From: Chloroflexota bacterium
Lineage (GTDB): Bacteria; Chloroflexota; Anaerolineae; Aggregatilineales; Phototrophicaceae
Length of the DNA stretch: 64,000 nucleotides
Direction: 5' to 3'
NCBI GenBank assembly: GCA_011523545.1
Contig: WTGN01000010.1
Coordinates: forward strand, 1 to 64,000
Below, one piece after another: positions 34,095-44,398 of the stretch. Below the pieces are notes generated by a model. The model was given only the letters and a program-made list of their open reading frames with translations, did not search any database and was not told the origin of the DNA. The first letter of the stretch is position 1. Every line of letters starts with the position of its first letter. The translations under genes and the position numbers were made by a program.

Positions 34095-36620
34095 TTACGT
34101 GCTCACTTGGAATTGAAGCGTGTCGCCCTTTTTGAGGTTGCGCCCCGGCTCAAATGAGACCGCGCCCAAGCCAGTCAACGTGAATTCGCGGAAGCTGATC
34201 TCGCCGCCCTCAACAGAAAAGGCCACATCGCAGCTGCCATCGTCCGTCGGGTTGAGCGCGCAAGTTCCCCAGCCGTAGCCGCTGGACCAGAAGTGTTTGC
34301 GGCTTTCGGCGGACGCGGCGAAGCGTATCGTCTGGTTGATGGCGGAGTAGTGGAAACCAGTCAGCGCCAGGATAGCCGCCCAGCTCGCCATTGCGCGCGC
34401 ATAGTGGTGGCCGCATTCGGCTTCGTCAAAGGGATTGCGACGATTGCCATCGTAGCGGTCGCGAATGGCGCTGATGCACTTCAGTCCGTTGTCGATATCG
34501 CCTTCGTAGAGCATGCCGATGGCGGCGGTGTACTCGAAGCCGGTCATCACCTCGTTGTAGTAGGGGAAGGGGCGGGTCGGCCTGTTCCCGCGCGGGTAGG
34601 TGGCCATCAGCAGGGCCGATTCATCGTTGAGCACGTAAGAGCGCATCTGGTTGAAGTGACCGTACATGTTCTCCTTGAAGTTGAAGCGCATAATGCTGCC
34701 AAGGGTTTGCTTGACATTGCTTTCGTCCACGAGATAGCCGAGGCCGCAGACATGGGCCAGGAATTGCCCAACCAGTTGATCAACCAGGCAGCCGGCGCCC
34801 AGCTGGAGAACGGGCTCGCTTGGGTCGGTGGCGCCCATTGAGCTCATCAGCATGCCGAGCACGGCATCGGCGCCTGAGGCCGGGCGAATCTCATGCTCAT
34901 AATAATCGCCGTTGAAGAGATTGGCGTCGATCCAGGCGCTGCCTTGTTCATAGAGTCGGCGGCAGTCAGCGGCGAAATCCCCCTCAGCCAAATGGCGGGC
35001 CATCTCCTCCATCGCCCGCAAGGCGCCCAGATACCAGATGCCCATTTGCGGGTTCGGGCCATAATACTCGACATCCATCGTATTGTGCTGGCAGCCTTCC
35101 ATGACGCCGTCTTTATCGGCGTCCCAGCCGCCGGGCAGCCAGCAGAACTCGAGCGCTTTGCGCGCTTTGGGCCACATGCTCCGCAGCTTTTCCGTATCGC
35201 CGGAGAGCTGCCAATCGCGGTAAAGCTTCATGATGCAGCCCATCTGCCCGTCAGCGGCCGCGATAGACCAGGTGGCCGCCTGATCCAGCGGCAGATCGAC
35301 GCGGAAGCTCATGCCGCCGTCTTGCCGCGTGGCGTAATTGAATTCGACTTCGCGCATGCCCATTGCCAGCCCGCCGAAAAGGAAGGCGGTGGCCTGCTCA
35401 TAATTCCAGACGTGGGTGCAGGTGCCGAAGCAGCAGCCCGCCTTGTCAAAGCAACCCTCCCAGCCAAACACGAAGCCGTCCGGCGTACGAAAGACAGTCT
35501 GCGAGCGCAGGGTAGACAGGTTAAAAAGGGCAGCCTCTATCACCGTGTCGGGCAAATCGCTGTTAACTAGCGAGTTGACGAAAGCTCGCGTTTCCGCCTC
35601 CAGCCAGTCGAGATTTTTCGCTGTGTATGCGGCCGCGTCCCAGGCGTCGGCGAATTGAGTGGTGTAATAGTTGCCGATGCGCGCGCCGGCTTGGTCGAAT
35701 CCGTGCGCTTGCATTGAGCCGGCTTCCTTCCAAGCTGCGCGGTTGGGGAAATGCCAGGTCAGGAAGAAGGTGATGGAGGCCGAGCCGCCTGCGGGCACAT
35801 CCAGCGGAACGCAGAGCGATGCGGTCGGGTTGTCCTTGCCGCCGGGGTCGCGGTCTTCCAACATGCCATCATCGATAAAATCGTCCCAGAAATCGAGCAG
35901 GGAATCGCCCCAGCTGAGGTTCGCCCAGGCGGTGCGATGGGTGATTCCAGCGCGTTGCGGCGTGGACAGCGCCAGCGTGCCCCACTGCGGCGAGTCTTGA
36001 TCGACGCCATTGGACGTCATGTAAATGCCGGACAAGCCCTCCGCATCGCGGTAGCTGTTGACATTGTCTTTGGGGGCGCCATGGCTGCCATCGCCGCCGA
36101 TGAAGTTCTGCAAGCTGCCGCAGACCGCCGCTTCGATATCAGCGTCAGTGTCGTTCTGCAGCACGAAGCGCAAGATGGCGACCGGAATGCCGCTGTTGTC
36201 GCTATCGGTCGGGATGAGCGGATTGAAAGCTTCCAGCCGTGCCGTCAGCGGCACATCGGGATCGCTAAGAAACACCTGCCCGAAGGGGTAAGCCGCCTCG
36301 AATCTGCAGTTGCGGAAGCGCGGCAGACCGTGATTGGGCACGGCCGAGCCCATCTCGCCTTCATAATCGGCGGGATTGATGACGCCCTCAAGAGCGCATG
36401 CCGTCACCCGGCCGTCGGCGGACTTGGCGTACAAGCTGAAAAAAGTCTGCTCCAGGTCGAAACCTTTGGCCGGACGGTTGACGATCTCCCAGTCATGCAG
36501 GTTGCCGCGCCCGCCCAGCGACACAACGCCGGTGCCGATCCCGCCGAGTGGCAGGCCGATCTGGCGCAAGTGATCTTGATTATACTTAACGAGCGATGGG
36601 TAGCTGTTTGACACCGTCAT
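34095..36620 (-). CDS. GH116-family glycosidase (glucosylceramidase/beta-glucosidase type)
   Basis: 841 residues. N-terminal GBA2-type domain (GLPLGGIGTGVVSLGGRGNLHDWEI at about residues 22-46), then a C-terminal (alpha/alpha)6 domain (about 430-840). Catalytic candidates are Glu388 in GWEGC, Glu408 in THVWNYEQ and Asp516 in HNTMDVEYYG; I cannot assign nucleophile and acid between them. Family members cleave beta-glucosides or beta-xylosides, and some archaeal ones also N-acetyl-beta-glucosaminides. No signal peptide, so likely cytoplasmic. AGGGAAAGGG precedes the ATG. It belongs to the operon 39987-33081, after two sugar permeases. Confidence 0.88.
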   Translation of the reverse strand: MTVSNSYPSLVKYNQDHLRQIGLPLGGIGTGVVSLGGRGNLHDWEIVNRPAKGFDLEQTFFSLYAKSADGRVTACALEGVINPADYEGEMGSAVPNHGLPRFRNCRFEAAYPFGQVFLSDPDVPLTARLEAFNPLIPTDSDNSGIPVAILRFVLQNDTDADIEAAVCGSLQNFIGGDGSHGAPKDNVNSYRDAEGLSGIYMTSNGVDQDSPQWGTLALSTPQRAGITHRTAWANLSWGDSLLDFWDDFIDDGMLEDRDPGGKDNPTASLCVPLDVPAGGSASITFFLTWHFPNRAAWKEAGSMQAHGFDQAGARIGNYYTTQFADAWDAAAYTAKNLDWLEAETRAFVNSLVNSDLPDTVIEAALFNLSTLRSQTVFRTPDGFVFGWEGCFDKAGCCFGTCTHVWNYEQATAFLFGGLAMGMREVEFNYATRQDGGMSFRVDLPLDQAATWSIAAADGQMGCIMKLYRDWQLSGDTEKLRSMWPKARKALEFCWLPGGWDADKDGVMEGCQHNTMDVEYYGPNPQMGIWYLGALRAMEEMARHLAEGDFAADCRRLYEQGSAWIDANLFNGDYYEHEIRPASGADAVLGMLMSSMGATDPSEPVLQLGAGCLVDQLVGQFLAHVCGLGYLVDESNVKQTLGSIMRFNFKENMYGHFNQMRSYVLNDESALLMATYPRGNRPTRPFPYYNEVMTGFEYTAAIGMLYEGDIDNGLKCISAIRDRYDGNRRNPFDEAECGHHYARAMASWAAILALTGFHYSAINQTIRFAASAESRKHFWSSGYGWGTCALNPTDDGSCDVAFSVEGGEISFREFTLTGLGAVSFEPGRNLKKGDTLQFQVST

Positions 36621-36713
36621 GCCCTTTCCCTGTCATTGATGCTCTGTATTCAGATACTCGCAATTTGGGCAGCCGCAGAGGCGCCCTAGATCCATCGCTG
36701 GCGGAACGAATGC

Positions 36714-37601
36714 TTAGCCCTTCAAGCCGGAACGGGTCAGCGCCTCGATGATCCAGCGCTGGGCCGCGAGGAAAACGAATAGGACTGGCAAGATCGCCAT
36801 GGTGACGGCCGCCATCACCACCGATGGATTGCCCGAGCCCATGTAGCCGGTCAAGAGGGCGATACCTTGGGGCAGCGTCATCTTGTGCCAGGAATTCAGG
36901 AAAACCAGCGGCAGGAAATACGCATTCCAGGTCGCGTTGAAGGTGATGATGCCGAGGGTGGCCATGGCCGGTCCGGCGAGCGGCAGCGCAATTTGGAAGA
37001 AGGAGCGGATATGCCCGGCGCCGTCTACGCGGGCCGCGTCAAAGAGCTCTTGCGGCATCTGCTTGAAAAACTGCCGCATCAAGAAGACGCCGAAGGCACT
37101 AATGAGCCCGGGCAAAATAATCGCTAGCGGGTTGTCGATCAAGTTCAGATCGCGCATTAGCAGGAAAATGGGAATGATGGTCACCTGAAATGGCACCATC
37201 AGCGAGCCGAGCAGCAGCAGAAATAGCAGGTCGCGCCCGGGGAAGCGCAAGCGGGCGAAGGCGTAACCGGCGAGCGAGCAGGTAACAAGCTGGCCGACTG
37301 TGACCGCCACCGTGATGCGCATGCTGTTGATGAAGAGGTCAACAAATGGCACGCTCGATTCAAAAGGCGCGACATAATTCTCCCAGCTGAATTTTGTCGG
37401 CAGCCAGGCCGGCGGCAGCTGGAAGCTCTCGTGCGTCGGGCGCAGGGAGGTGGAAAACATCCAGGCCAGCGGCATCAAGACCATGATGGCGGCGATGGTG
37501 AGAATAGCGTAGGAGATGATATCGCTGATATTGAGGGGCTTCCTGCGTTTTGCGGGCGATGGCTTTTGCTGCCCGAAGGATGGCGCTTGTGTCTGTGCCA
37601 T
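36714..37601 (-). CDS. Sugar ABC transporter permease (MalG-type, CUT1)
   Basis: 295 residues. A basic cytoplasmic tail (1-27) precedes the first helix (about 30-50). The EAA loop is ELFDAARVDGAGHIRSFFQIALP. The end RWIIEALTRSGLKG is typical of MalG-like subunits. It begins 12 bases after the MalF-type partner and is followed by the GH116-type gene after 93 bases. It belongs to the second CUT1 importer in the window; there is no ATPase gene beside it. Confidence 0.93.
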   Translation of the reverse strand: MAQTQAPSFGQQKPSPAKRRKPLNISDIISYAILTIAAIMVLMPLAWMFSTSLRPTHESFQLPPAWLPTKFSWENYVAPFESSVPFVDLFINSMRITVAVTVGQLVTCSLAGYAFARLRFPGRDLLFLLLLGSLMVPFQVTIIPIFLLMRDLNLIDNPLAIILPGLISAFGVFLMRQFFKQMPQELFDAARVDGAGHIRSFFQIALPLAGPAMATLGIITFNATWNAYFLPLVFLNSWHKMTLPQGIALLTGYMGSGNPSVVMAAVTMAILPVLFVFLAAQRWIIEALTRSGLKG

Positions 37602-37613
37602 AGTTCAGTTTGC

Positions 37614-38522
37614 CTATTCGTAGTGAACCCAGCGGCGGCTGATCCAGAATTGCAGGGCGGTCAGTATCAGGATGATGGCGAAGAGGGTCATGGAGACGGC
37701 GGCGGCGTAACCCATGTTGAAGGTACGGAAGGCGATTTCGTATACATAGAGCACGACGCTTCTTGTGGCGTCGCCGGGGCCGCCTTGAGTGAGCACGATG
37801 ATGGTATCGAAGACTTGCAGCGCGCCGATCATGAAAATGACGAGGATGAAGAAAATGGTTGGGCTTAGCAAGGGAATGGTGATGCGGAAAAAGAGCTGGC
37901 GCTCGTTGGCGCCGTCGAGTTGCGCCGCTTCATAGTATTCGTTGGGGATGCTCTGCAAGCCGGCCAGGAAAACCAGCATGGCGAAGCCAGTATTCTTCCA
38001 GACATCGAGGATGATGATCGCCGCCATCGCCCAATGCGCGTTGCTCAGCCAGGGTATCGGTTCAACGCCGAAAATGCCCAGGTAATAGTTGATGACGCCG
38101 GTATCCTGCTGATAGAGGAAGCGCCAAATGACAGCGATGTAGGTATGCGCGATGAGCACGGGGAAGAAAAAGACGGAGCGATACAGATTGCGCATCAATA
38201 CCGGCAAACGCCGATTGAGCATAACGGCCAGGATCAAGCCGATGCCGGCGTTGAAGAAGACGGCGAAAAGCGTGAAGATGACCGTATTGATGTAGGCGAT
38301 GCGCAGGCGGGCGTCGGCAAACATCTGGACATAATTTTCCAGGCCGACGTAGGTCGAGCCGCGCAACAGACTGAATTCCTGAAAGCTGATGCGCACGGAC
38401 TCGATCAGGGGATAGAGAATGAAGATGGTGAAGCCTATGTACGTGGGCAATATGAAGAGATAGCCCACGAAAGCCTCGCGATGCTTGGGCGTCAGTTCGG
38501 GCAGTAGTGCGCTTTTCTGCAT
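37614..38522 (-). CDS. Sugar ABC transporter permease (MalF-type, CUT1)
   Basis: 302 residues from the ATG at 38522, giving MQKSALLPELTPKHREAFVGYLFILPTYIGF. The frame continues eight codons to a TTG without a ribosome binding site, so I do not use it. About six helices. EAA loop is EYYEAAQLDGANERQLFFRITIP, and the MalF mark LTQGGPGDATRSVVLYVYE is present. It lies between the binding-protein gene (140 bases upstream, with a repeat) and the MalG-type gene. Confidence 0.92.
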   Translation of the reverse strand: MQKSALLPELTPKHREAFVGYLFILPTYIGFTIFILYPLIESVRISFQEFSLLRGSTYVGLENYVQMFADARLRIAYINTVIFTLFAVFFNAGIGLILAVMLNRRLPVLMRNLYRSVFFFPVLIAHTYIAVIWRFLYQQDTGVINYYLGIFGVEPIPWLSNAHWAMAAIIILDVWKNTGFAMLVFLAGLQSIPNEYYEAAQLDGANERQLFFRITIPLLSPTIFFILVIFMIGALQVFDTIIVLTQGGPGDATRSVVLYVYEIAFRTFNMGYAAAVSMTLFAIILILTALQFWISRRWVHYE

Positions 38523-38549
38523 CCCTGTTCTTTCAATCGCGCGCAAAGC

Positions 38550-38596
38550 GGGCGTTCAGCGCCGCGCGTAGACACTGCGGGTCAAACGCCCCTACA
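38550..38596. repeat. 47-base dispersed repeat (copy B, inverted)
   Basis: The reverse complement of this stretch matches 4681-4728 with only a few changes. It lies between the binding-protein gene and the permease gene of the LacI-flanked operon. Confidence 0.6.
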
Positions 38597-38624
38597 TGTC
38601 CCCAGTTGTGGACAAGCGTGTTTG

Positions 38625-38645
38625 GGGCGACCCGGTGGATCGCCC
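38625..38645. repeat. GGGCGA/TCGCCC hairpin
   Basis: GGGCGA (38625-38630) pairs with TCGCCC (38640-38645) around a nine-base loop. It is next to the 47-base repeat, so two elements lie together just after the end of the binding-protein gene. Confidence 0.5.
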
Positions 38646-38661
38646 AATTGCACTGTATCTT

Positions 38662-39987
38662 CTAGCCGGCCAGGCGCTCGGCCAATTTGTCCATCGCGGC
38701 CGACAACTCGATATGAGCCGCTTCGAGACCCTGCTCGGCGGTCACGGAGTTGGCCATGATCTGGCTCATATGCCGCATGAATATGCTTTCAACCTCGGCG
38801 AAGTTCGCCGGCGACGGCACCGGTTTGATGTCTTCCAGGCTGCCGAAGAAACGATGCGCGTTGGCCGGGAAGCTATTGAAGAGCTCGTTTTCGGTGGCGC
38901 TGCGGCGCGCTGGCAGGGATGTGCCGACGGCGACCGCTTCCAGATCAGTTTCGAATGCGGCCAGGTCCTTGATCAATTCAAGCGCCAGCGGGACGTTCTC
39001 AGTCGTCTTGGAGACGGCCCAGCCGCCGGAACCGAAGACCGTTGTGCCTTTTCTGTTGCGCGGCCAGGGCGTGATATCGACGTCTTTGTAGCCGGTGGTG
39101 ACGTAGGTATCGAAGGGCCAGCGCCCGGCGCCGGTCATGGCGATTGTGCCGGCCGGGAAGAGCTCGTAAGGGTTGACGCCTTCGACCGACGGGGCGACGC
39201 CATGCTCATGCACCAGCGAATGCACGAATTTGACCGATTCCAGCATCTTGGGATCGTCCAGATTGGATTGTGACCAATCCGCCGTCAAGGTTGATGTGTC
39301 GTTGGTGTGCCACCAGGGCGTCAGACCGAAGTTAAAGAAGGGAATGGCGAAGCCGAATTGCTTGTCGCCGCCTTCGCCCGTGGTCAGGATGGATGCGGTC
39401 TCCAGGAAGTCTTCCCAGGTCCAATCCACCGCCGGCGGATCCAGGCCAGCTGCTTCAAACTTCACTGGATTGTAGTGGATGATCATATTGTTCCACTCGC
39501 GGGTGAAGTAGTAAGTCTGGCCGTCCGCGCCTTTGAGCGCGTCATGCAGCACCGGCTCTACCTCGTCGACGATCGCCGCCAACTCTTCATCGGCCGCGAT
39601 GGCGTCATCCATCGGCAGGACGAGGTCTTCAAAAATGGTCTCGCGAGTGCCTTCGATAGCGATGGCGATGATGTCGGTCTTCAGGCCGCTGGCGGCGCGC
39701 AGCTTCAGGTTGGTGATGTAGTGGCCCCAGCCTTCGGGCCAGGGAATGTATAGGTCTTCAACGAGCACGTTGGGGTAACGCTCGTTGAAGCGGGCGATAG
39801 CGTTGCCGAACATACGCTGCTGCTCAGTCCCGCCGAAGTTGTAGATGACGAGATGGCCGGCCGTATCGCCTGGCGGCGCTTGTGCGAGCGCCGTACCGAG
39901 CGGCATCCCATAAGCGGCGGCAAAGGCGGCGGCGCTGCCCATGCCCGTGTACCTCAAGAAGTCGCGGCGTGAAAGATTGTTGGACAT
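38662..39987 (-). CDS. Sugar-binding protein of ABC transporter, Tat-exported
   Basis: 441 residues. Twin-arginine signal: SRRDFLR at residues 6-12, then a weak hydrophobic core GMGSAAAFAAAYGMPLG and an ALAQA cleavage site near residue 36. The mature protein is a family-1-type sugar-binding protein (HLVIYNFGGTEQQRMFGNAIARFNERYPNV; later GRWPFDTYVTTGYKDVDITPWPRN). Tat export means it folds before crossing the membrane. GGAG lies a few bases before the ATG. It is the first gene of the operon with two permeases, a GH116-type enzyme and an aspartylglucosaminidase-like protein. A LacI regulator is divergent, with operators between. Confidence 0.92.
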   Translation of the reverse strand: MSNNLSRRDFLRYTGMGSAAAFAAAYGMPLGTALAQAPPGDTAGHLVIYNFGGTEQQRMFGNAIARFNERYPNVLVEDLYIPWPEGWGHYITNLKLRAASGLKTDIIAIAIEGTRETIFEDLVLPMDDAIAADEELAAIVDEVEPVLHDALKGADGQTYYFTREWNNMIIHYNPVKFEAAGLDPPAVDWTWEDFLETASILTTGEGGDKQFGFAIPFFNFGLTPWWHTNDTSTLTADWSQSNLDDPKMLESVKFVHSLVHEHGVAPSVEGVNPYELFPAGTIAMTGAGRWPFDTYVTTGYKDVDITPWPRNRKGTTVFGSGGWAVSKTTENVPLALELIKDLAAFETDLEAVAVGTSLPARRSATENELFNSFPANAHRFFGSLEDIKPVPSPANFAEVESIFMRHMSQIMANSVTAEQGLEAAHIELSAAMDKLAERLAG

Positions 39988-40028
39988 GATTGATTCTCCT
40001 TAACTGACATTAGTTTACCAACCATTAG

Positions 40029-40057
40029 AGCGTAAACCATATACTAAAACAAGTCAA
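40029..40057 (-). promoter_or_regulatory. Promoter of LacI-flanked sugar operon
   Basis: Minus strand: -35 TTGACT (40052-40057) and -10 TACGCT (40029-40034), spacing exactly 17. The spacer contains TTTAGTATATGGTTTAC (40032-40048), related to the TTTAGTAAA sites near the regulator gene, so a repressor here would block polymerase directly. The transcript would start near 40021, 34 bases before the ATG. Confidence 0.5.
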
Positions 40058-40075
40058 GGGATTAGCCTGAAATTT

Positions 40076-40088
40076 AGTAAAGTTTACT
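40076..40088. promoter_or_regulatory. Candidate LacI-family operator
   Basis: AGTAAA-G-TTTACT is a perfect palindrome with a single centre base, inside the longer near-symmetric AATTTAGTAAAGTTTACTC. It lies just upstream of the -35 box of the sugar operon. A third site, TTTAGTAAA at 40104-40112, follows 22 bases later. Confidence 0.45.
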
Positions 40089-40162
40089 CAAAGTTTCACT
40101 AATTTTAGTAAATGCAGCCAATAGCCTTTGTGAGAGAATTGCGCATTGGCAAATGGCAGTTT

Positions 40163-40191
40163 TTTAGTAAACATATTGTACATTTAGTAAA
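40163..40191. promoter_or_regulatory. Paired operator half-sites upstream of lacI-type gene
   Basis: TTTAGTAAA occurs at 40163-40171 and again at 40183-40191, exactly 20 bases apart (about two helical turns, same face of the DNA). The second ends 18 bases before the regulator start. A weak promoter (TTGGCA 40146-40151, TAAACA 40168-40173) would be covered, which suggests autoregulation. Confidence 0.4.
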
Positions 40192-40209
40192 ACAGGCAAG
40201 TCAAAGACT

Positions 40210-41235
40210 ATGGCCCGACCAACTATCACCGATGTCGCCAAGCTGGCGGGCGTATCGCCGTCGGCTGTGTCGATGTATCTTAACAATCGCCCCGGTATAG
40301 GCGCCGAAGCGCAGGCCCGCATTGCCGACGCCATTGATGAACTGGGTTACGTGCCGCGCCCGAACGACTCCCGCCGCAAATCCAGAGGCTTTATCGGCGT
40401 CCTGGTCGAACAATTGCCGACCTTGCTGACGGGCGACCTCTTTTACGCCGATGTCACAAACGGCATCCAGCGAGAAGCGGAACGCCTGGGTTACAGCATC
40501 GCCGTCAGCGCAATCAGCGAACCGACTCAGGTTTTGCCGCGTTTGGTGGCCGAAGATTCGATTGAGGGTTTGCTCGCGCTGGGCGGCGGCGATATTACCG
40601 ACCAACTGCTGCATCGCATCATCAAGAGCGGCATGCCCCTGGTCACGGTCGATAATCAGAGCGATTTGCAGCCGCTGAACAGCGTGGTCGTTGACAATTA
40701 TCGCGGCGCATATCTAGCGACGCAGCATTTGATCGAACAGGGGCATCGACGCGTCGCCATCATCCAGGGGCCGCGAAAATACAAGAGTCTGACTGAACGC
40801 TTTCATGGCTACCTCAACGCCATGGTTGATGCCGGCCTCAGTTTTGATTGCGGACTCGTTCAGCGTCCTTTGTCAAGCGGCTTGCCTAACAAGGGCTACC
40901 GGGAGATGGAGGCGCTGCTCGCCCTCGATTCGCCGCCGACAGCTGTCTTCGCGGTCAGTGATCGCACGGCTCTGGGCGCCATCCAGGCGATTGAGGCCGC
41001 CGGGATGAAAGTGCCGCGGGATATCAGCCTTGTCGGTTTCGACGATATGCCGCCCGATGTATATCCGGAGCCGGCGCTGACCACGGTGACAAGCGAACGA
41101 CTGGCCATGGGGCATATCGCCATGCGGCGCCTGCATCATATAATCAAGAACCCCGGCGCCGTGCCCATCAATATCGTCATGCCCTGCCAACTTGTCGTCC
41201 GCAACAGCAGTGCGGAGCCCGTCAACACGAGTTAG
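40210..41235 (+). CDS. LacI-family transcriptional regulator
   Basis: 341 residues. N-terminal helix-turn-helix and hinge helix (about 4-58: TITDVAKLAGVSPSAVSMYLNNRPGIGAEAQARIADAIDELGYVPRPNDSRRK), then a periplasmic-binding-protein-like sensor domain (about 60-335; GFIGVLVEQ, VVVDNYRGAYLATQHLIEQGHRRVAII, VPRDISLVGFDD). It binds DNA as a dimer and releases it when the sugar ligand binds, or the reverse. It is divergent from the Tat-exported binding-protein gene with repeated TTTAGTAAA sites between, so it most likely controls that operon and itself. Its stop codon overlaps that of the convergent carbonic anhydrase gene by four bases. Confidence 0.94.
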   Translation: MARPTITDVAKLAGVSPSAVSMYLNNRPGIGAEAQARIADAIDELGYVPRPNDSRRKSRGFIGVLVEQLPTLLTGDLFYADVTNGIQREAERLGYSIAVSAISEPTQVLPRLVAEDSIEGLLALGGGDITDQLLHRIIKSGMPLVTVDNQSDLQPLNSVVVDNYRGAYLATQHLIEQGHRRVAIIQGPRKYKSLTERFHGYLNAMVDAGLSFDCGLVQRPLSSGLPNKGYREMEALLALDSPPTAVFAVSDRTALGAIQAIEAAGMKVPRDISLVGFDDMPPDVYPEPALTTVTSERLAMGHIAMRRLHHIIKNPGAVPINIVMPCQLVVRNSSAEPVNTS

Positions 41236-42002
41236 CCGCTATCATGCAGCAGATCCCGCGCGCCCAGCGGCTGGACTGGACGGGCGTTGCCGTCGTATAT
41301 CGCGCGGAAAGCGGCGATCTGCTCGGCGGACAAGGCCACCGGCGTATCCAGCAGCAGCCAGCGCACAATCTCGCTGCAGGGCGGCGTCGTCAATGAACCC
41401 TGGTAGCTGTAGTAGCCATGTGTTTCGGGCAGGAGCCGGGCGAGATTGAGCGGGTCTCCCTGCGCTTCCGGCTCGCCAACTTGAGCCGGCAAGTGGTCGA
41501 ATACCGCGGCGTAAGCGTGGCTGTCGTTTTCGCCCTCTGTGAGCAAGATGCCGACAACGGCGAGGTTGCCCGAGTTCGGGTCTTGATGCACAAAGTGGAT
41601 TTCCATCGGCGCCGTTTCGCCCGCGATGGAATGTTCGCTGGGCGCGTGGAAATGGAATTGCAGCAAGTCGTAGGTGATGCCGTTGTAGATAATGTGGCTG
41701 CCGGGATCAACATCCACTTGAATGGTATGCCCGTTGTTGAAGATCTTGTTGGCGCTCTCGCCATAATGGACCTCGATATCGACCAGGTCGAGCGCGTGCG
41801 CGCCGCGAATGTCAATTGGAGACTGGGCCGAGCCGTCGGCGCAGAGGGCGTATTCGGGCGAAAGCGCGCCCCAACTTGCGGGACCTTCTTCACCTTCATA
41901 GCCCCAACTGAGTCCGTCAGCAAAGCCGGTCATCAGCAATCCGCCGAAAATGGAGACGAGCGGAAAAACCGAGAATAGGGCGATAAGTCGGGCGCGTTTC
42001 AT
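41232..42002 (-). CDS. Alpha-type carbonic anhydrase, secreted
   Basis: 256 residues. Catalyses interconversion of CO2 and bicarbonate outside the cytoplasmic membrane. Signal peptide: MKRAR, then LIALFSVFPLVSIFGGLLM. Zinc ligands are the two His of QFHFHAPSEH and the His of MEIHFVHQ; the SEH Glu/His and the late QGSLTTPPCSE (substrate Thr, disulfide Cys with ALCADGSAQSPIDI) are all present. I choose the ATG at 42002 with GGAAG eight bases upstream; an in-frame ATG at 42017 is possible. A perfect -10 TATAAT lies at 42036-42041. Its TAA overlaps the TAG of lacI within TTAG (41232-41235). Confidence 0.94.
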   Translation of the reverse strand: MKRARLIALFSVFPLVSIFGGLLMTGFADGLSWGYEGEEGPASWGALSPEYALCADGSAQSPIDIRGAHALDLVDIEVHYGESANKIFNNGHTIQVDVDPGSHIIYNGITYDLLQFHFHAPSEHSIAGETAPMEIHFVHQDPNSGNLAVVGILLTEGENDSHAYAAVFDHLPAQVGEPEAQGDPLNLARLLPETHGYYSYQGSLTTPPCSEIVRWLLLDTPVALSAEQIAAFRAIYDGNARPVQPLGARDLLHDSG

Positions 42003-42035
42003 AGTCTTCGCTTCCATTCACTCAATTCATTGCTG

Positions 42036-42041
42036 ATTATA
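42036..42041 (-). promoter_or_regulatory. -10 box for carbonic anhydrase gene
   Basis: Perfect TATAAT on the minus strand, 34 bases before the chosen ATG. No convincing -35 is seen at the right spacing. Confidence 0.35.
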
Positions 42042-42129
42042 ACGCGATCAACCTGGGTCTCCCTACCTGGCTCGCTTGCCGCCGGTTTGAAGCAAGGCGC
42101 GCGGGTTTCGAGATGGGCGGCCTATCGTC

Positions 42130-42135
42130 TATAAT
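42130..42135 (+). promoter_or_regulatory. -10 box for acetyl-CoA synthetase gene
   Basis: Perfect TATAAT with a poor -35 (TTCGAG at 42107-42112, spacing 17). Transcription would begin near 42142, which rules out the in-frame ATG at 42142 as a start and supports the one at 42202. Confidence 0.4.
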
Positions 42136-42201
42136 AGCGGCGTGAAATGGAATCGGGCGCTGGCAGGCGCCGACATTGTGCTTGATTTGGAGGAGCTAGT
42201 G

Positions 42202-44109
<1,908 letters not shown>

Positions 44110-44228
44110 CCCCCCTCAGTCCCCCCGACGAGTCAGGGGGAGGTGAACATATTGCTGAATCTGTAGGGGCGAGGCGGTAACTCGCCCGCAAACACCGGAA
44201 ATTGTAGGGGCGACTCGCTGAGTCGCCC
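44110..44228. repeat. Three palindromic repeats downstream of acsA
   Basis: 44110-44142 is a C-run/G-run element sharing CCCCCCTCAGTCCCCCC with the 30647-30681 type. GGGCGAG (44167-44173) pairs with CTCGCCC (44181-44187). GGGCGACTC (44208-44216) pairs perfectly with GAGTCGCCC (44220-44228) around GCT. The last two are preceded by TGTAG, the family's common edge. The 50866-50886 copy has the same arms as the third. Confidence 0.7.
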
Positions 44229-44253
44229 GTTGCGCGCAAGCAGCGAGGGATAA

Positions 44254-44367
44254 ATGAGCAAGCCACACAGCCAATTCAAACGCGCCGACCTGCTGGAGCG
44301 CCAAGAACTCTACCGCCAAATCTGCGAGCAAATCTGGAATCCCGACCGCCTCCTGGCAGACAACTGA
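44254..44367 (+). CDS. Possible 37-residue small protein
   Basis: ATG at 44254 with GAGGGA just upstream, ending at TGA 44365-44367. The peptide is charged and amphipathic (DLLERQELYRQICEQIWNPDRLLADN at its end), with a single Cys and no membrane helix. Not recognised. It lies between the acsA repeats and the -10 box of the next operon. It may be a genuine small protein, a decayed gene remnant or chance; codon use resembles the neighbours. Confidence 0.35.
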   Translation: MSKPHSQFKRADLLERQELYRQICEQIWNPDRLLADN

Positions 44368-44398
44368 GCAACTTCCCGCCAAGTCCTCCGCTTTGCGT

